A DNA stretch of 64,000 nt, taken from the NCBI GenBank assembly GCA_029449245.1, contig JANATF010000003.1, forward strand, positions 2,356,001-2,420,000, given 5' to 3'. The position numbers and the translations under genes were made by a program. Of the stretch, positions 23,561 through 35,430 are shown piece after piece (position 1 is the first letter of the stretch; every line of letters starts with the position of its first letter). Under the pieces are notes generated by a model that saw nothing but the letters and a program-made list of their open reading frames with translations, made no database searches and was not told the DNA's origin. The DNA comes from Mortierella alpina (Eukaryota; Mortierellomycota; Mortierellomycetes; Mortierellales; Mortierellaceae).

Positions 23561-24669
23561 GGTTTAGAAAGGACTTTTGTTTCTAGAAGTGCAAAGTAAT
23601 GAATACTTAAAAAAAAATCAATTCTTGATATCCGTGCATGAATTTCAACGTTGCAGTGGTCAACGCGACCCACTGGATGCATACGAGAGGGACGCAAACG
23701 AATGTAGGGACTTGATGGATGAGCTGGCTTGACACTGTAGGGCTTTGCTGCAGCAAGTTCAAGTATGGACTTGAAAAATGAACACCAAGGCTCTGCCAGA
23801 GGGCCTGCCTGTGTGTGCGTTGTGCGTGTGTTGAGTCCATGGACCATGCATGGAGATCGACTTTTGCACCTGCGAAGAGCATAGGAAAACATATCTATAC
23901 ACGCATGTAACCTATCTTTCCGGCAGCCGGAGACTGTGTCCGTGTGTCCGCGGTGCGTCTGGAGACAGACGGCGATCGATCAAGCCATCGTGACGTTATT
24001 TCCCCCGAGACGCGACGGCGGAAGCACACACGCGGACTTTCGCCCATAGTTATTTCCACATCTTTTTGTTGAGTCGCATTGGGTGTAGAGCCACAGCGCC
24101 TCTGCAGACCCGCGCCGGGCGTCCGTGTGTGCACTCTTTGCTGCACTCCCCGCGACGACTGCCCAGCACACCTTCCAGCGCCGTCGTGCGTGCTCGTGCC
24201 TTCTTCCAGCCTCTCCTCGACCCACCTGGGCCTGATATTTCTCGCACACGACTCGACGTCCTTGCTCGTCCTCTTGCGTCTGCGTCGCTCTCTCACGCTC
24301 GCCCCATCTCATCTCATCACCTCCATCAGCCAAGGCAAGCCAGGCCACTGTTCCGCCCTGTCAGTTGCTGGCCAGTGGATCGGGAGAAGACAGGTCATCA
24401 CACCCTCGCCGCACCTCACCTCACCGCACCCCACTCTCCCATTCGCCTCCTATCCACTTGAAGCGCTCTTCGACAGGCCCTTCCTCTGAGCCAGGAGCGT
24501 GCATTGGATGAGCGGCGAGCTGAAGAACCTCGATCCCACCTCGCCACATCCTCAACCACTCCGCATTCGTGCCGTGACCTGCAACAAGCCTTAATTGATC
24601 CCCATCCTGTACGAGCTCGTTCTTCTGAGGCTAACTCGAAGGCGCCAGTGGATCTGAACACCCTCCACC
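23561..24669. other. intergenic / leader of USP-like gene
   Basis: 1.1 kb spacer. The part from about 24080 to 24500 is C/T-rich and resembles the leaders of other genes here. No ORF with convincing composition is present on either strand. Confidence 0.45.
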
Positions 24670-27600
24670 ATGACTACCGACAACACTGAAGCACGCCTGC
24701 CTCCTCCAGCGGACGACCAGCACTCACGCTGCTGCTTTAGCAGCTCTGTGCATGTGGTCAACCTCCAGCGGGCGTCCCTTTCGCGCAAATTTGACAAGGT
24801 CCAGTGCCTTCTGGCCCGTGATGGTACGTTTCTTCAATCATTGCTTCGTGTCTCCCACCCCCCTCCACCACCCCTCGCCGTCTCTCTCGCTCTCTCGCTC
24901 TTTCTGACCTCCCTTCCCTCCTTCGCTCCCTTGTCCGGCCCGCCCTCCTTTACTCACTATCTCGTGCTGTCCACCGTCCTGCGCTATCCGACTTGCGCAT
25001 CGTGTTTTTTTTTTGTTGATTTGTATATCTTTGGCGGGATATGGCTCTAATTTCTATCTTATTTTGTTTTCTGCGCCCACAAAGACACAGCCTCTGTGAA
25101 CCTGTATGTGGACCATCGCAAGGAGCTTGACTTTCTTACCTTCAGAGTAAGTAAAAAAAAAAAAAAAAAGCGCGAGAAGAAGATTAATTTGGATCGATGA
25201 CGCGCTCGTGTGCTCTGCATCGTCTTGATGAAAGAACCCACTAGTAACCTTGCTTCGGAAACTGTACAGTTGACACATGGCATCCGGCAGGCGTACATCA
25301 ACAAGAAGGCGTGCTCAGTCAAGGTGCACCTCTCGAATCAACAGCGCCTTGATGTCACGCTCGACTCGGAGGACCTGTGCCAGTCATTTTACGATCTGGT
25401 CGCGCGCGTCAAAGAAAAACGTAAAAGCGTGATCTCCTGCTTTCAGTACACACTTACCTCTCAATGGATACAAAACCAACCTTTTCTGAAGCTTGACATG
25501 CCTTATTTATTGTTTTTTTTTTTTTTAGCCAACGACTCGGATGCATTTCCTCGGCATCAGCCTAAAATTGGCATTGAACGGCGGCCAGATCCCAACTCTG
25601 CATATCTCACTGCCAAGGATACCCCAACAGGGTTTGCTCGATCCAGTGCGGTGACAACTGTACTACCCACTGTGCCCTCCACGCCAGTCAAGCGCAAGAT
25701 GGCGACCCAACGTCCCACCATGGTACTGGAGCAAACAAGCAAGAAGACGTGCAAGGATCAGCCAGCAGGGGGGGCGTTTAGCACCTACCGCCAGTCGGCC
25801 GAGTCGCGTGGCTCTATGCTCTCCGACTCGCCTATTTCCTCAGAACCTACGCCAGATCGGTGGCGCTTCCCGAGTTCGCCTATATACCTTGATGACGAGG
25901 TACCCTGACAGCTCAATTGCTTCGCACTGTTTCGTGTTTTTTTATTTATTTCTTCAGCATTCGCTTTTTATTGATATGTATTCTGTACATTATATGGCGC
26001 GATTTCGTGGATAATGCGTGAGGCGTCAATACAACTGGTCGATCATGATGTTTCCTAACTTGTTCATCCCCGTCTCCTTCCTCCCCGCTGCCCCTTTCTT
26101 TTTTGTACTGCAGGCAATGACCCCTAGCAAATCGACCTCTCTGACGCGGGCTATAGGACAGTTTGAGAAATTTGGCCGCGTCGACACTCTCCCTACAGGT
26201 AAGACGCGTTTCATTGGAGCTCACTGTCTGATCTACACATCCCTCTGGCAAAAATTCTCACCGCGTCTCCTATTTTTTTCTTTTTTCCTCTTGAACCTTT
26301 TTCTAAAGCTCCATTACAGAGGCCTCAGTTCCATGCTGTTGTACCCACCCCTCGCGTGTTACGGTCCATGAGGAGTACGACAAAAAGATATGGATGCGAA
26401 GTCGAATCACGAAAATCAAAAAACGCGCTGAATCAGGACAGGTACGAGGATGGAGGAAGGGAGAGGGTTTAGCACGCTTGGCGTCAATGCGTCCTTTGCT
26501 GGGGAACCCATCGATCTAGATGACTCTGGCTATTGAAAAACGCGAACATAATCTAAGTCAACGCGGAGATATCTTTTGCTTTTCATGTTGGGTATTGTTT
26601 GTGAATGCATAGATCAAGTGGATCCAAATGCATCGGCGCAGTTTTGCAAGCCCTGTTCTGTCTGGATCCTGTGTCCAAGCTCCTTAAGGAGCCATCCTCA
26701 TGGATTAGTCTCTCGGGTAGCCAACATGGCATATTCAGGTAAGCGGGAAAAAAAATATATCGCGTCCCTTCTGTGAGACTGGGTGATGCAATATGAAGCA
26801 ATACCTGAACGTTACGTCTACCGTATACTTTGTAGGTCACTCGTCGATTCATATTCACATCACGTCCAACACAACACCTTGGCGGTTGAGGACGAAGTGG
26901 TCTCGCATTCAGTCACCAAGAACGCAAGAGGCAGTCTCGGAGACGACCAGGACGATGCTCGTGAATTCTTGAAAGACTGTCTTGGTCAGCTACGTCGCGA
27001 GTTCCAAGGCCGGAGTGTGGAGACAGGATGTCCGGTCTCGCGGGTGTTTGACTGTCAAGTAGAGGATATTGTGGTGTGCGCGAGCTGTGGGAACCAAACC
27101 ATCCGCACGGAACATCATCAGGACTTTTGCTTGGAGTTGCCGATGTTTGATCAAAATAGGTCAACGTAAGCTGAGGATTTTTTTTTGTTGTGGTCCTTGA
27201 TTTTGCATACTGGGTATATGATCTCAGGATCGAGGAACGATGATTTTTCGAGTGATTCCTAACCGCGTGTTGTTGTTGTTTTTTCTTAGTCAGCAGACGA
27301 TGAGTCTTGGTAGTCTTGTGCCGCAAGTGTTTGATACCCGACAGACGGCGCTGGCGTGTGAGATTTGTCTGGCAGAGAATGCAACGGTGCATCGGGCTAT
27401 TTCCAAGCTGCCGACGGTTCTTGTCTTGTACTTGAAACGGTTCTCGTCCAAGCCCACACAGGGCTATAACAAGAACCGTAGTCTTGTTGGCATTGATGAG
27501 ACCTTGGAATTCAGTAAGTTGGGGGGGGGAAGATATTTGATTCTCTGTTCATTTGTCTCTTTCCTTGTTTCCGAAAGCAAGAGTGCTGATAGTGTTGTGC

Positions 27601-29364
27601 ACCGATTATCATCCACTAATTGAAAAAAACACGTTAGCCCAATTCTGCTCGCCAGAGGCATTCACTGTCACCAGCACAGGATCAACACATGGTCTATGTT
27701 CAGATGATGATTTGCTGAACGACCATCCACACATCCCAAGTGACAGTTTTCCGAGCTCAAGCAGTTCACGGTTTTCGTCCGCAAGTCCTGGACGACTGGA
27801 TCATTTTTGGAGTTCTTCGCCACCACCGCCGTCACCACCGTTGGAGGATGATTACATTGATCTGGATCTGTATGACCCTCTACAGCTCAACTCTGCGGCG
27901 GATCCCATTATTTTAATCAGTGACGACGAGGACCAGACCGTCACTCCAGCGGTAAGAGTGTTTTTTTCCTTTCCAGTTTTCGTGAAGGTCATTTTCATTC
28001 GCTGTATGGTAGTCTCTTGCTGACAAACACGTCTTCCATTCTTACACTTCCATTTTACAATGTTCCTCCCCCACTTTCAGAACGAATCGTTTTCGTATTT
28101 TGACGAACCCTCAGAGGAAGAGCAGTATCGGTGGGCGATTGAGGAATCGCTTCGAGCGTCGCAAACATCATCACAGGAATGCCTTCTGGACAAGAAGGTG
28201 TCTTCCAGGATATTGGACCCTTCGGATCCTGCAGTCAAGGACATCCGACTCGTCAGCGTGGAGGGACCCTACCGCGACAAGGGCCATCATATCCCCTCCA
28301 CGCTCGATAATACCCTTCCAAAGACTACCACCGCTCCACATGGCACCGATCCACCACGTGGCCCCAAAAGGGACGACGACAATAACCCTCTATATGATCT
28401 TGAAAGCGAAGATGAGGAGGATGAGGACGAGGATGAGAGTTTGAAGGCTGCCATTCGAGCATCGCTCATGGGATGCGAGAACAGTCGCCCACTGACAGAA
28501 GAAGAGTTACAGGAGCAAGAGAGTCAACAAGTCCAGGAAGCCATTGACAAGAGTTTGAAGGATCAAGAAGACAACAAGGAAAACATCTCGCCCGAGCACA
28601 AGCGTGGCGGGAAGAAGAAGAACAAAGACAAGAAGGGGGAAAAGGACGCCTCAACAACAACAACAACAACAACCACGATCGCCGGGATGACCAGATCCTG
28701 TACACAACAATCGAGGATGCCGGATGATTCGAGCACCCAGGACGGAGGAGGTAGAGTGACGAGGCCCGCCCAACTGAGGCGAGCCCACACGATTGATGTC
28801 AATGACAGGATGCTGAGACCCCACTCTAAAAGTGTCGATCTGTCGTCGTCATCTCGAACGACGCTGTCCAACTCTCAACCGACTGGTCAGAGACGTCCGA
28901 CGCGTTCTCACTCGTCGTTTATACAGACATCCGCCGAAGATGCGAATGGAGGTAGCAGAGAGGTTGCAGAGGAACAGTCGTGTTCTCGACCTTCAAGATC
29001 CTTCGTCGATCCTTCAGCAACAGCAGCAGCAGAGAACGATTTTTTAACGAGGCCGTCGAGGGCGGCCAAGGGAAAGGGAAAGGAGAAAGCGTTCAAAAAG
29101 ACGGACGTGGACACGGTTGCGGACGATCGTCTGGGGCTGTTCCGGCTCCAGGCGACGGTCAGCCATACAGGGCTGGTTGCGACCACGTCTTCGGAGGGGT
29201 ATTATGTGTGCGATCGCCGGGGCACGGATGGGATTTGGAGGTTCCAGGACGGAACCAGGAGGACCAAGATCGGATCCATCTCAGATCTCAACAAACACCG
29301 TGGTCGGTCTGGGTACCTGTTTTTTTATGTCCGCTGTCGCGTTGAGGACGCGGTCGCTTTGTAA
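24670..29364 (+). CDS. USP37/USP26-like ubiquitin-specific protease homologue, probably inactive
   Basis: Eleven exons: 24670-24823, 25085-25146, 25270-25420, 25529-25899, 26114-26198, 26309-26441, 26613-26738, 26836-27165, 27290-27513, 27638-27951 and 28081-29364; 1,077 aa. The start (VVNLQRASLSRKFDKVQ to SFYDLVARVKEK) resembles the PH-like domain of USP37. The peptidase core shows VLQALFCLDPVSKLL, DDQDDAREFLKDCLGQL, a CASC zinc-ribbon-like pair, ACEIC and LYLKRFSSK. Three ubiquitin-interacting motifs lie near 662, 767 and 797 (for example WAIEESLRAS). The C-terminus RSGYLFFYVRC matches the family end. However, the catalytic His box reads SSEGYYVCD, with Tyr1024 where GHY is expected, and no canonical NLGNTCYMN Cys box is found; the best join gives SGSKCIGAVLQALF. 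The exon boundary before 26613 is the least certain. Probable role: ubiquitin-binding scaffold. Confidence 0.78.
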
Positions 29365-29450
29365 TAACCCCTCCTTTTTATCAACAAGAATGAAAAAAAA
29401 ACAAATATGTACAATACCATACAATACAAATACACTATATTGCTTTTCTC
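29365..29450. other. 86-bp tail-to-tail gap
   Basis: Only 86 bases separate the stop codons of the USP-like gene (plus) and Dicer (minus). The 3' UTRs of at least one gene almost certainly run into the other gene. An A9 run lies on the plus strand near 29392-29400. Confidence 0.6.
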
Positions 29451-32400
29451 CTATGGCTCCGTTGCACAAGTGCAGTACCTATGCAGCCATTCTGGATCGG
29501 CGTCCATTGACGCAAGTGCCTGCTTGGCGGCTTGCTTGCGAGCGGCGCGGATGGTGCTGTCAGTGGCAGTGACTACGGTATGTCCATGGATCAGGACAGC
29601 GCACACGGGTGCTGGTTGCGGTACCACATCTTCTCTCCATGTCCTCCAGGATGATTCATGGTCCTGTGAAGCAGCAGGTGACGCTGCTGCTGCTAACGTG
29701 TCCGTGCCTGGCGCCTCCGCAGCAGTAGCAGCAGCTAGGGCAGGATCAGCGGCAACGTTCTTAAGAGTGAGCCTTCGGCATCCTGCCTGTTGAACACGGT
29801 GTGTCAGGGCTGTGACAGGATGGGGTTTCAATGTCTCGATCGACAGGTGTTTCTTGAGCGTGGGCAGGATAGCACGGTCAAAGAAGGCCTGCACGATGGA
29901 GTAGTCCCAACCGGAATCGACATAGATGGCTCCAACAACACTCTCGAGAACATCGCCCAGGACCTTGGTAAAATCAAAATCATCCCAGTATTCGCCCACC
30001 AGCAGGCGCTCCTTGTGGTTGTTGTGGTTGTGGCCATCGTCCTCAGACATGAACGCGTCGTCTCCTTCCGCATCATCATTGAGTTCCTTGTCCTGGAGGG
30101 TCTGTACCGCACGGCAAATATCGTTGCCCAAAGTTGGGCTCGCGTGGAGGATATGTCGATGGAGTCCCAAGTGGATGGTAAAGACACTCAAGATCTGATT
30201 GTTGATACTGGCAGATTTGATGAGATGGAGCTTGCCTGGTCCACTGACTGGGTACCGCCGTACCCAGTAGTCCGTCACCAACATGTCCAAGACTGCGTCG
30301 CCTAAGAACTCGAGTCGTTGGTAACAAGGTGTATCTGGCTTGGGGTACGTTGTGTGCGTCAAGGCCTCCGCCAGGAGCCGCTGATTTGTAAACGTATACC
30401 CGATAGCGCGTTCGACCTTGCGTAGATCTCCAAGACCATCTGCAGGAATAAAAAAATCATTGCGGTACGTGCTGCCTTGGTTGGCGTTTTGATGTTGATA
30501 ATAAGCCTTTGCAAAGTCGTCCCAGCATGCAATGCCGTTCAAGGAACCCAGCAAGATCTCGCCCGCTGTGAATCCGAGATTAAATCCGCCCGTGAGGAAG
30601 GCAGCGCCCAGGGTCGACTCTGCTAGATCTGCCATGGTCTTGTTGGAGATCTCCCAATGGCTTGGGGATGTGGAGGTTTGACCCGGTAGACATTTTTGAT
30701 CCGTGTGGCAGAGGTCTGTGGCCACTGATGCCGCCAATACTGTTGGTTCCTCCAGCAGAATGGGGATTGATGGCAAAGCGACTACGGCAGTATCAGGAGC
30801 AGCGGCATTAAAACGAGTGTTGACTGGAGGATTTCTGATCAGGAACCGGTCCAGATGCCAATGGCAGGCACGCTTGAACAGATATCTGTTGCAGACCCTG
30901 GCCTCCCTCTTTACGGAGAGACGACCCTCATCCAAGAGCGGGAAACGAATAAAGAGATCGACAGACATCAAAAACTTGAGGAACGTGTCGCCCAAGAGTT
31001 CCAGACGCTGATAGTTCATGGCATACTCTGCATCCGAAGCCGTAAGTGCCTCTAGCATGAGGGGCGGCGAGATCGTGGCCAAACCGAGTTCTCGTAAACA
31101 CTCTATGGTCTTGAGCAGACCATCGATGCGATCCAGGACCGAGATCATCCAGCGGGCAGAACGAAGGACGCTGGCGGCGACGGGAATGCGGAGGCAAAGC
31201 TCTGGGATCAAGAACCTGGCATGACTTGCGCGAGCTGTCCTCGGTTGCTTTTTGGATGGCTGAAGAAGGTTCTCGGTTCGAGGCACGCGTTCAACTTCGA
31301 TGAGCGGTTGAGTCAAGTCTTGGATGTCGCAGTGTCGCTTGGTCCAGTAAAAGTCTGCAAAGTTCATGCCTTCCTGACAGACCTCTTCTTCTCTCGACCC
31401 TGAGATGAGGGTCGGAATAAGTGAATTGGGTGACAGGTCATCCCTCAAGGCGGTCGCATAGTAGAGTCGACCTGCTTGCGCCTTTTCAAACAAGACCATG
31501 TCCTGCAGCCTATCCCAAGCAACATCAATGGTTCGAAGACAGCTTATTTTGGGGGCGGTGATGCCAGCCTTGATCTCTGTCCAGTCAATCCAGTGGTCTG
31601 GTGAGAGGCCATTCTTGATGGCATTGTCAAGCTCAAGGTCAGATCGGAGAGGTGAGATGATATGGCGCACACCAGTGTGGAGTGAGCCCATGTTGACCGG
31701 GTTACGGAGGATTGTGGAGAAGAGGAGCTCCTGATACTGATGCAGTTCGCATAGCTGTTGCACGGTAAAGTCCAAGGGCTGGCTTATGGCGTCAAGGTCG
31801 ACCTGTCGGGGCTCTCCACTGAAGAATAGTTCGATCGGATCAAACACTGTTGGGAGCGGTTGACTAGTGAGAAGACAGAGACCGCGGTCGCTTATCCGTG
31901 TCTTTTGCCCTGCCTCAGCACTTGCGCGTGACAAATGGTTTTCTGGCCGAAGTGAGAATGTTGTCATATACAGTTGAACAATATCTTGTTCACGGGGAGC
32001 AGGAGCCGATGCAGAAGTTAAAGAAGGGGACGCGATGAAGATGGTGCTGCTCCAGAACTGAGGTGGCCGGATGGGATAGTCCCGCAAGGACGTCGAGTTG
32101 CCGATGCTGTTTTTATCCAGGGCCGATGCCATCTCCACCTCATCCAGCTCGTCCCCGATGTAGACGCGCTTTGGGTGGGGCAGCATCCTATCGGAGAGGG
32201 CATCCAGTTGATGGAGGGTCTTGCAGGCCTGAAACGCGACCGCGTTCTTGGCCCGTGCCTTTCTCGAGAACGGCTCTGAGAGAAGATTGGCGAAGGGCGC
32301 GTTGGGCGGCATCGTGAGCAGGCACCTCCACTTCCCTGCGACAATGTCGGGCATCATCTCAAACACTGGTGCCAGACGCGTGTATGAATCCCCAGGTAGG

Positions 32401-34792
32401 GATGAGCAGTACTGATGGACCAGAGCCACGGCAGAAGCAAAGGTTACACGTGCGCCCGTCTCGAGAATATATTTGGTCTCGACGCCGGCCAGCTCATGCA
32501 TCTGGCTCGGTCCAAAATCATCGTCGTCATCATCGTCGTCGTCGTACTCCATGCTCGAACTGTGCAACGGGATGAGCTGCTCTGTTGGTAGGCCGTTGCA
32601 CCACTTTCGCATGTCGTTCTCCTTTTGTGTGATCATTTGCAGGTGGTTGGGGTCGTTTCGCTGCTGCATGATGATGTATTCTGAATTACGGTCTCTTGCT
32701 CGTCCTCGCGACTGTATATGACTGATAAGAGTTGTTTTCACATCGAACCTGGATGTAAATAGTCAGATAATACTAGTGAGTACTTGGGAACCCAATAGAC
32801 GTTCATAAATATGTCGCGACATCGTGGAGGTACAATACAATACCTGATGACAAGTCGACAGCGATTAATGTCGAGGCCTTCTTCTGCCACGTCTGTGGCC
32901 ACCAGGAGATTGAACCGACCTCTGCGGAAGCCTTCGAGGACCCTCCTTTGCTCCTTTAGCTGCATCATGTGTCTACCGATATCGCCCTTGGATCCATGCC
33001 CCGTCAGCACCGCAGGTCTGATGGTTCCTAGGCCCAGGTCCGTCTCAAACCGGCGACACTCGTCCAAAAAATCGCACAAGACATGAGCTGCAGGACGACG
33101 TTCCACAAAGAGGATGCCACAGAACCCGTCCTTTGCACTGGTCTCCCTGAGGATCTGGACCAACTTTTGAACCTTATCCGTGAACATTGATAGTTCCGCA
33201 TCCAATTGCGGCCTTTCCATGCCAGCGACAATCGACTCCATAGTCTCCACGGCTTGTAGTCGCCTTTCGCGATTGTGACCTTTGGCATCCAATACCTCGT
33301 CTTTGAGATCCTCTATAGCGTGCTTCCAGATCAAACCTGCACACCAAGGTCCGAGCGCGTCCATGGCGTACTTGAAGGATCCAAGAATGGGCCTGAATCT
33401 TTTATCCTGTTCACACAATCCTGCTAATACTTCGCAGATCGCCAGTTGAGCAGCGGTCAGGTTTGTTTTGACGCGAGGAGTGCTTGGGTCCAATGGATTG
33501 TCATATATCACCACTCTCTCGCTTGGGCGATTCGCGAACGCAAGGACGTCGTCGTACCGAGCCGTGACGATCTTGGCGTCCATGGTATGTTCCAGCTGTC
33601 TGTGTTGCCCAACAACAGAAAAAGCAGATTAGAAAAGGAGACACGGTTCATAAAAAAAAAAGAACAATGCCTCTATCAACCGCTACTACTTACTTGGCAG
33701 AGAACGATACAGACCCTTTATCTTGGGCAGGAGATGCTGTCATGCCAAAGATCTTTGGCCTCTCGGATGGGTGTGCCTCATCGTAGTACTCTGTCATGAT
33801 TTCCCGATAGCAATGGTTTCCCACCGCATGGTGACACTCGTCAAAGATGATGACGCTGCACTATTCACCAAACAAACTTGGATTAGTGCTGTGTTGTGTA
33901 CTTTTCTGATGTATAAAATCGAAAATGGAGGAATTGAAGCAGGTGCGCATTGTTTGCCTGAACTTACGTTGCGGATATTCAGGTACGCGTGCTGCAGGAC
34001 GTTGCAAAGGATCTGTCCCGTCAAGACGATGACTTCGTTCTCTTGGAAGATAGACTTCCACATCGCAGCATCGTAGCTATCAACGTTCATGGCGCCATAG
34101 ATAGCCTTGGCATCAATGTCGCTGTTGCTTTTGATGTAGTCCAGTTGCTGGAAGACCAAAGGGACCTTGTTGACCACGAAAAAGGCGACCTTGCGCTAAA
34201 AGGCGAGTGGGAGGCAAAGGGAATATGCATGAATCTCGTGTCAGAGGGATTTACCATTATGCAAACATACAGTATGCCTATTACGTGGTGGGGTGTTGCA
34301 TTGCTTTGCACAGGGCCACTGTCTTGGTCATTTTGGTTTTCTCTCCTTTTCTGCTACTAGTCTCACCTGTTGCCCTGTCAACTCGGCCTCCCTGCGTGCC
34401 AGAGCGACCATTTTCTTGAGCAGCAACACCGAGATCAGTGTTTTACCTGTGCCGGTGTCCGATACGGCGATCACATTGCCCTCCATGGCCCGGTTGGCCA
34501 CCTCGACCTGGTAGTTGCGAGGTGTATCTTGGCTCTTTGGCGTCATATCCGTCGAGAGTGAACTGTCGTAGCTGAAGAATGATAGAACAAAGAGGTCTGC
34601 CTTACTTTCTGGACAAAGGATAAGGTCGAGTGCCGATAGTGTGCACGGAGGAGGATAGACGTATGCTGAAGAAAGTCCTTACCCTCTGGTTTTGGCGAGG
34701 TTGCTGGATGGGGGGACAAAAGAGGAAAGGTTGTAAGGGCGGGCAGGGGCAGGGGTGGATGGAGGTGAGGGGAGGCAAGGAGGCTCAAACAT
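29451..34792 (-). CDS. DCL: Dicer-like ribonuclease III
   Basis: Exons read 34792-34683, 34571-34367, 34195-33968, 33860-33694, 33599-32844 and 32748-29451, giving 1,587 aa. The enzyme cuts long dsRNA into siRNA for RNA silencing. Order: DExH helicase with Walker A DTGTGKT (about 75-81) and box DECHH (188-192); helicase C-terminal half ending [12 protein letters not shown] (about 500); Dicer dimerisation domain (about 565-680); a platform/PAZ-like stretch without a recognisable PAZ signature; RNase IIIa ([11 protein letters not shown] about 1070, later [12 protein letters not shown]); RNase IIIb ([12 protein letters not shown] about 1303, later [13 protein letters not shown]); and a C-terminal dsRNA-binding domain (about 1490-1580). 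Both RNase III domains keep their acidic residues, so activity is expected. A run of nine Asp (about 560) sits after the helicase. The frame stays open upstream to 35089 with Met codons, so the N-terminus may be longer. Confidence 0.93.
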
Positions 34793-34976
34793 AAAAGTTG
34801 AAGGTTGGCTTTTGTACGACGGTCCGAGAGCGTAAAGACGCATCAAGCCACCATGCGTGAAAAGCATTCGCCTTGCGGCGGTAGCGCGAGTGAAGAAGTC
34901 TTGCGCCAGGCGGCTCATGCCCACAAAAGAGTGTGCACCCACCGTCGGTTGACGCGTTCGCGATATTTTAGGATGT

Positions 34977-35243
34977 ATGCAGCGCAGCCTGCGACCTAGG
35001 CTCTCGCGCGTGCGAATCACGACTTGGCTCGCAGCCTCCTCCTCCTCCTGCTGCAAGTGGCATGTAAATCCAATCAAAAAGGTCTTCAAGGGGCGGTATG
35101 AGGAGATGGTGTATGACTTCAGTGACAGCTATGATGCCAACGGAGGCGAGAGGGAGCACCACTGTCATAAGGTTGTGAAGTTCTCCAAGGCCCGCTCTGT
35201 CAAGGATGTGCAGTACACACGCAAACCTAGTTCCATGACGTAA
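34977..35243 (+). CDS. small basic protein, unknown (mitochondrial-like N-terminus)
   Basis: An 88-aa frame from ATG 34977 to TAA 35241-35243, in the interval between Dicer and Snu114. From residue 27 on the codon use matches the strong C/G-ending bias of neighbouring genes (AAG, GTC, TTC, GAC, AAC), while the opposite strand gives only a hydrophobic shadow. The first 20 residues, MQRSLRPRLSRVRITT, are Arg-rich without acids, like a mitochondrial presequence. The body contains NPIKKVFKGRYEEMVYDFSD and KVVKFSKARSVKDVQYTRKP. I do not recognise the family; a small mitochondrial ribosomal or respiratory-chain subunit would fit the size and charge. An upstream exon in place of the Arg-rich start is possible. 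Confidence 0.5.
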   Translation: MQRSLRPRLSRVRITTWLAASSSSCCKWHVNPIKKVFKGRYEEMVYDFSDSYDANGGEREHHCHKVVKFSKARSVKDVQYTRKPSSMT

Positions 35244-35430
35244 TTTTCCAGAGTTTTCAGTTGCGAGAACTTGAGATCTCTGTGTGCGGTGCGCCTCCAA
35301 CCCAACGAGTTCGTTCTGTCATCCATTCGCCTCTGCTTCTCCTCTTCGCGCCTTGCTACTTGCCCAGCAGGACGATTCTGGATTGTACTTTTATTCCCCA
35401 CACAGCAGCACAGCACAGCAACAGACCGCC

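Noticed and set aside
22657-23892. 411-codon minus-strand ORF at the ABC transporter 3' end
   Set aside because: Same reason: Ser/Arg/Ile-rich shadow of NBD2 coding sequence.
26442-26472. 31-nt intron leading to a STLGVNASFAGEP exon in the USP-like gene
   Set aside because: Too short for splicing and runs into a stop after 21 codons; the 26442-26612 intron keeps phase into VLQALF.
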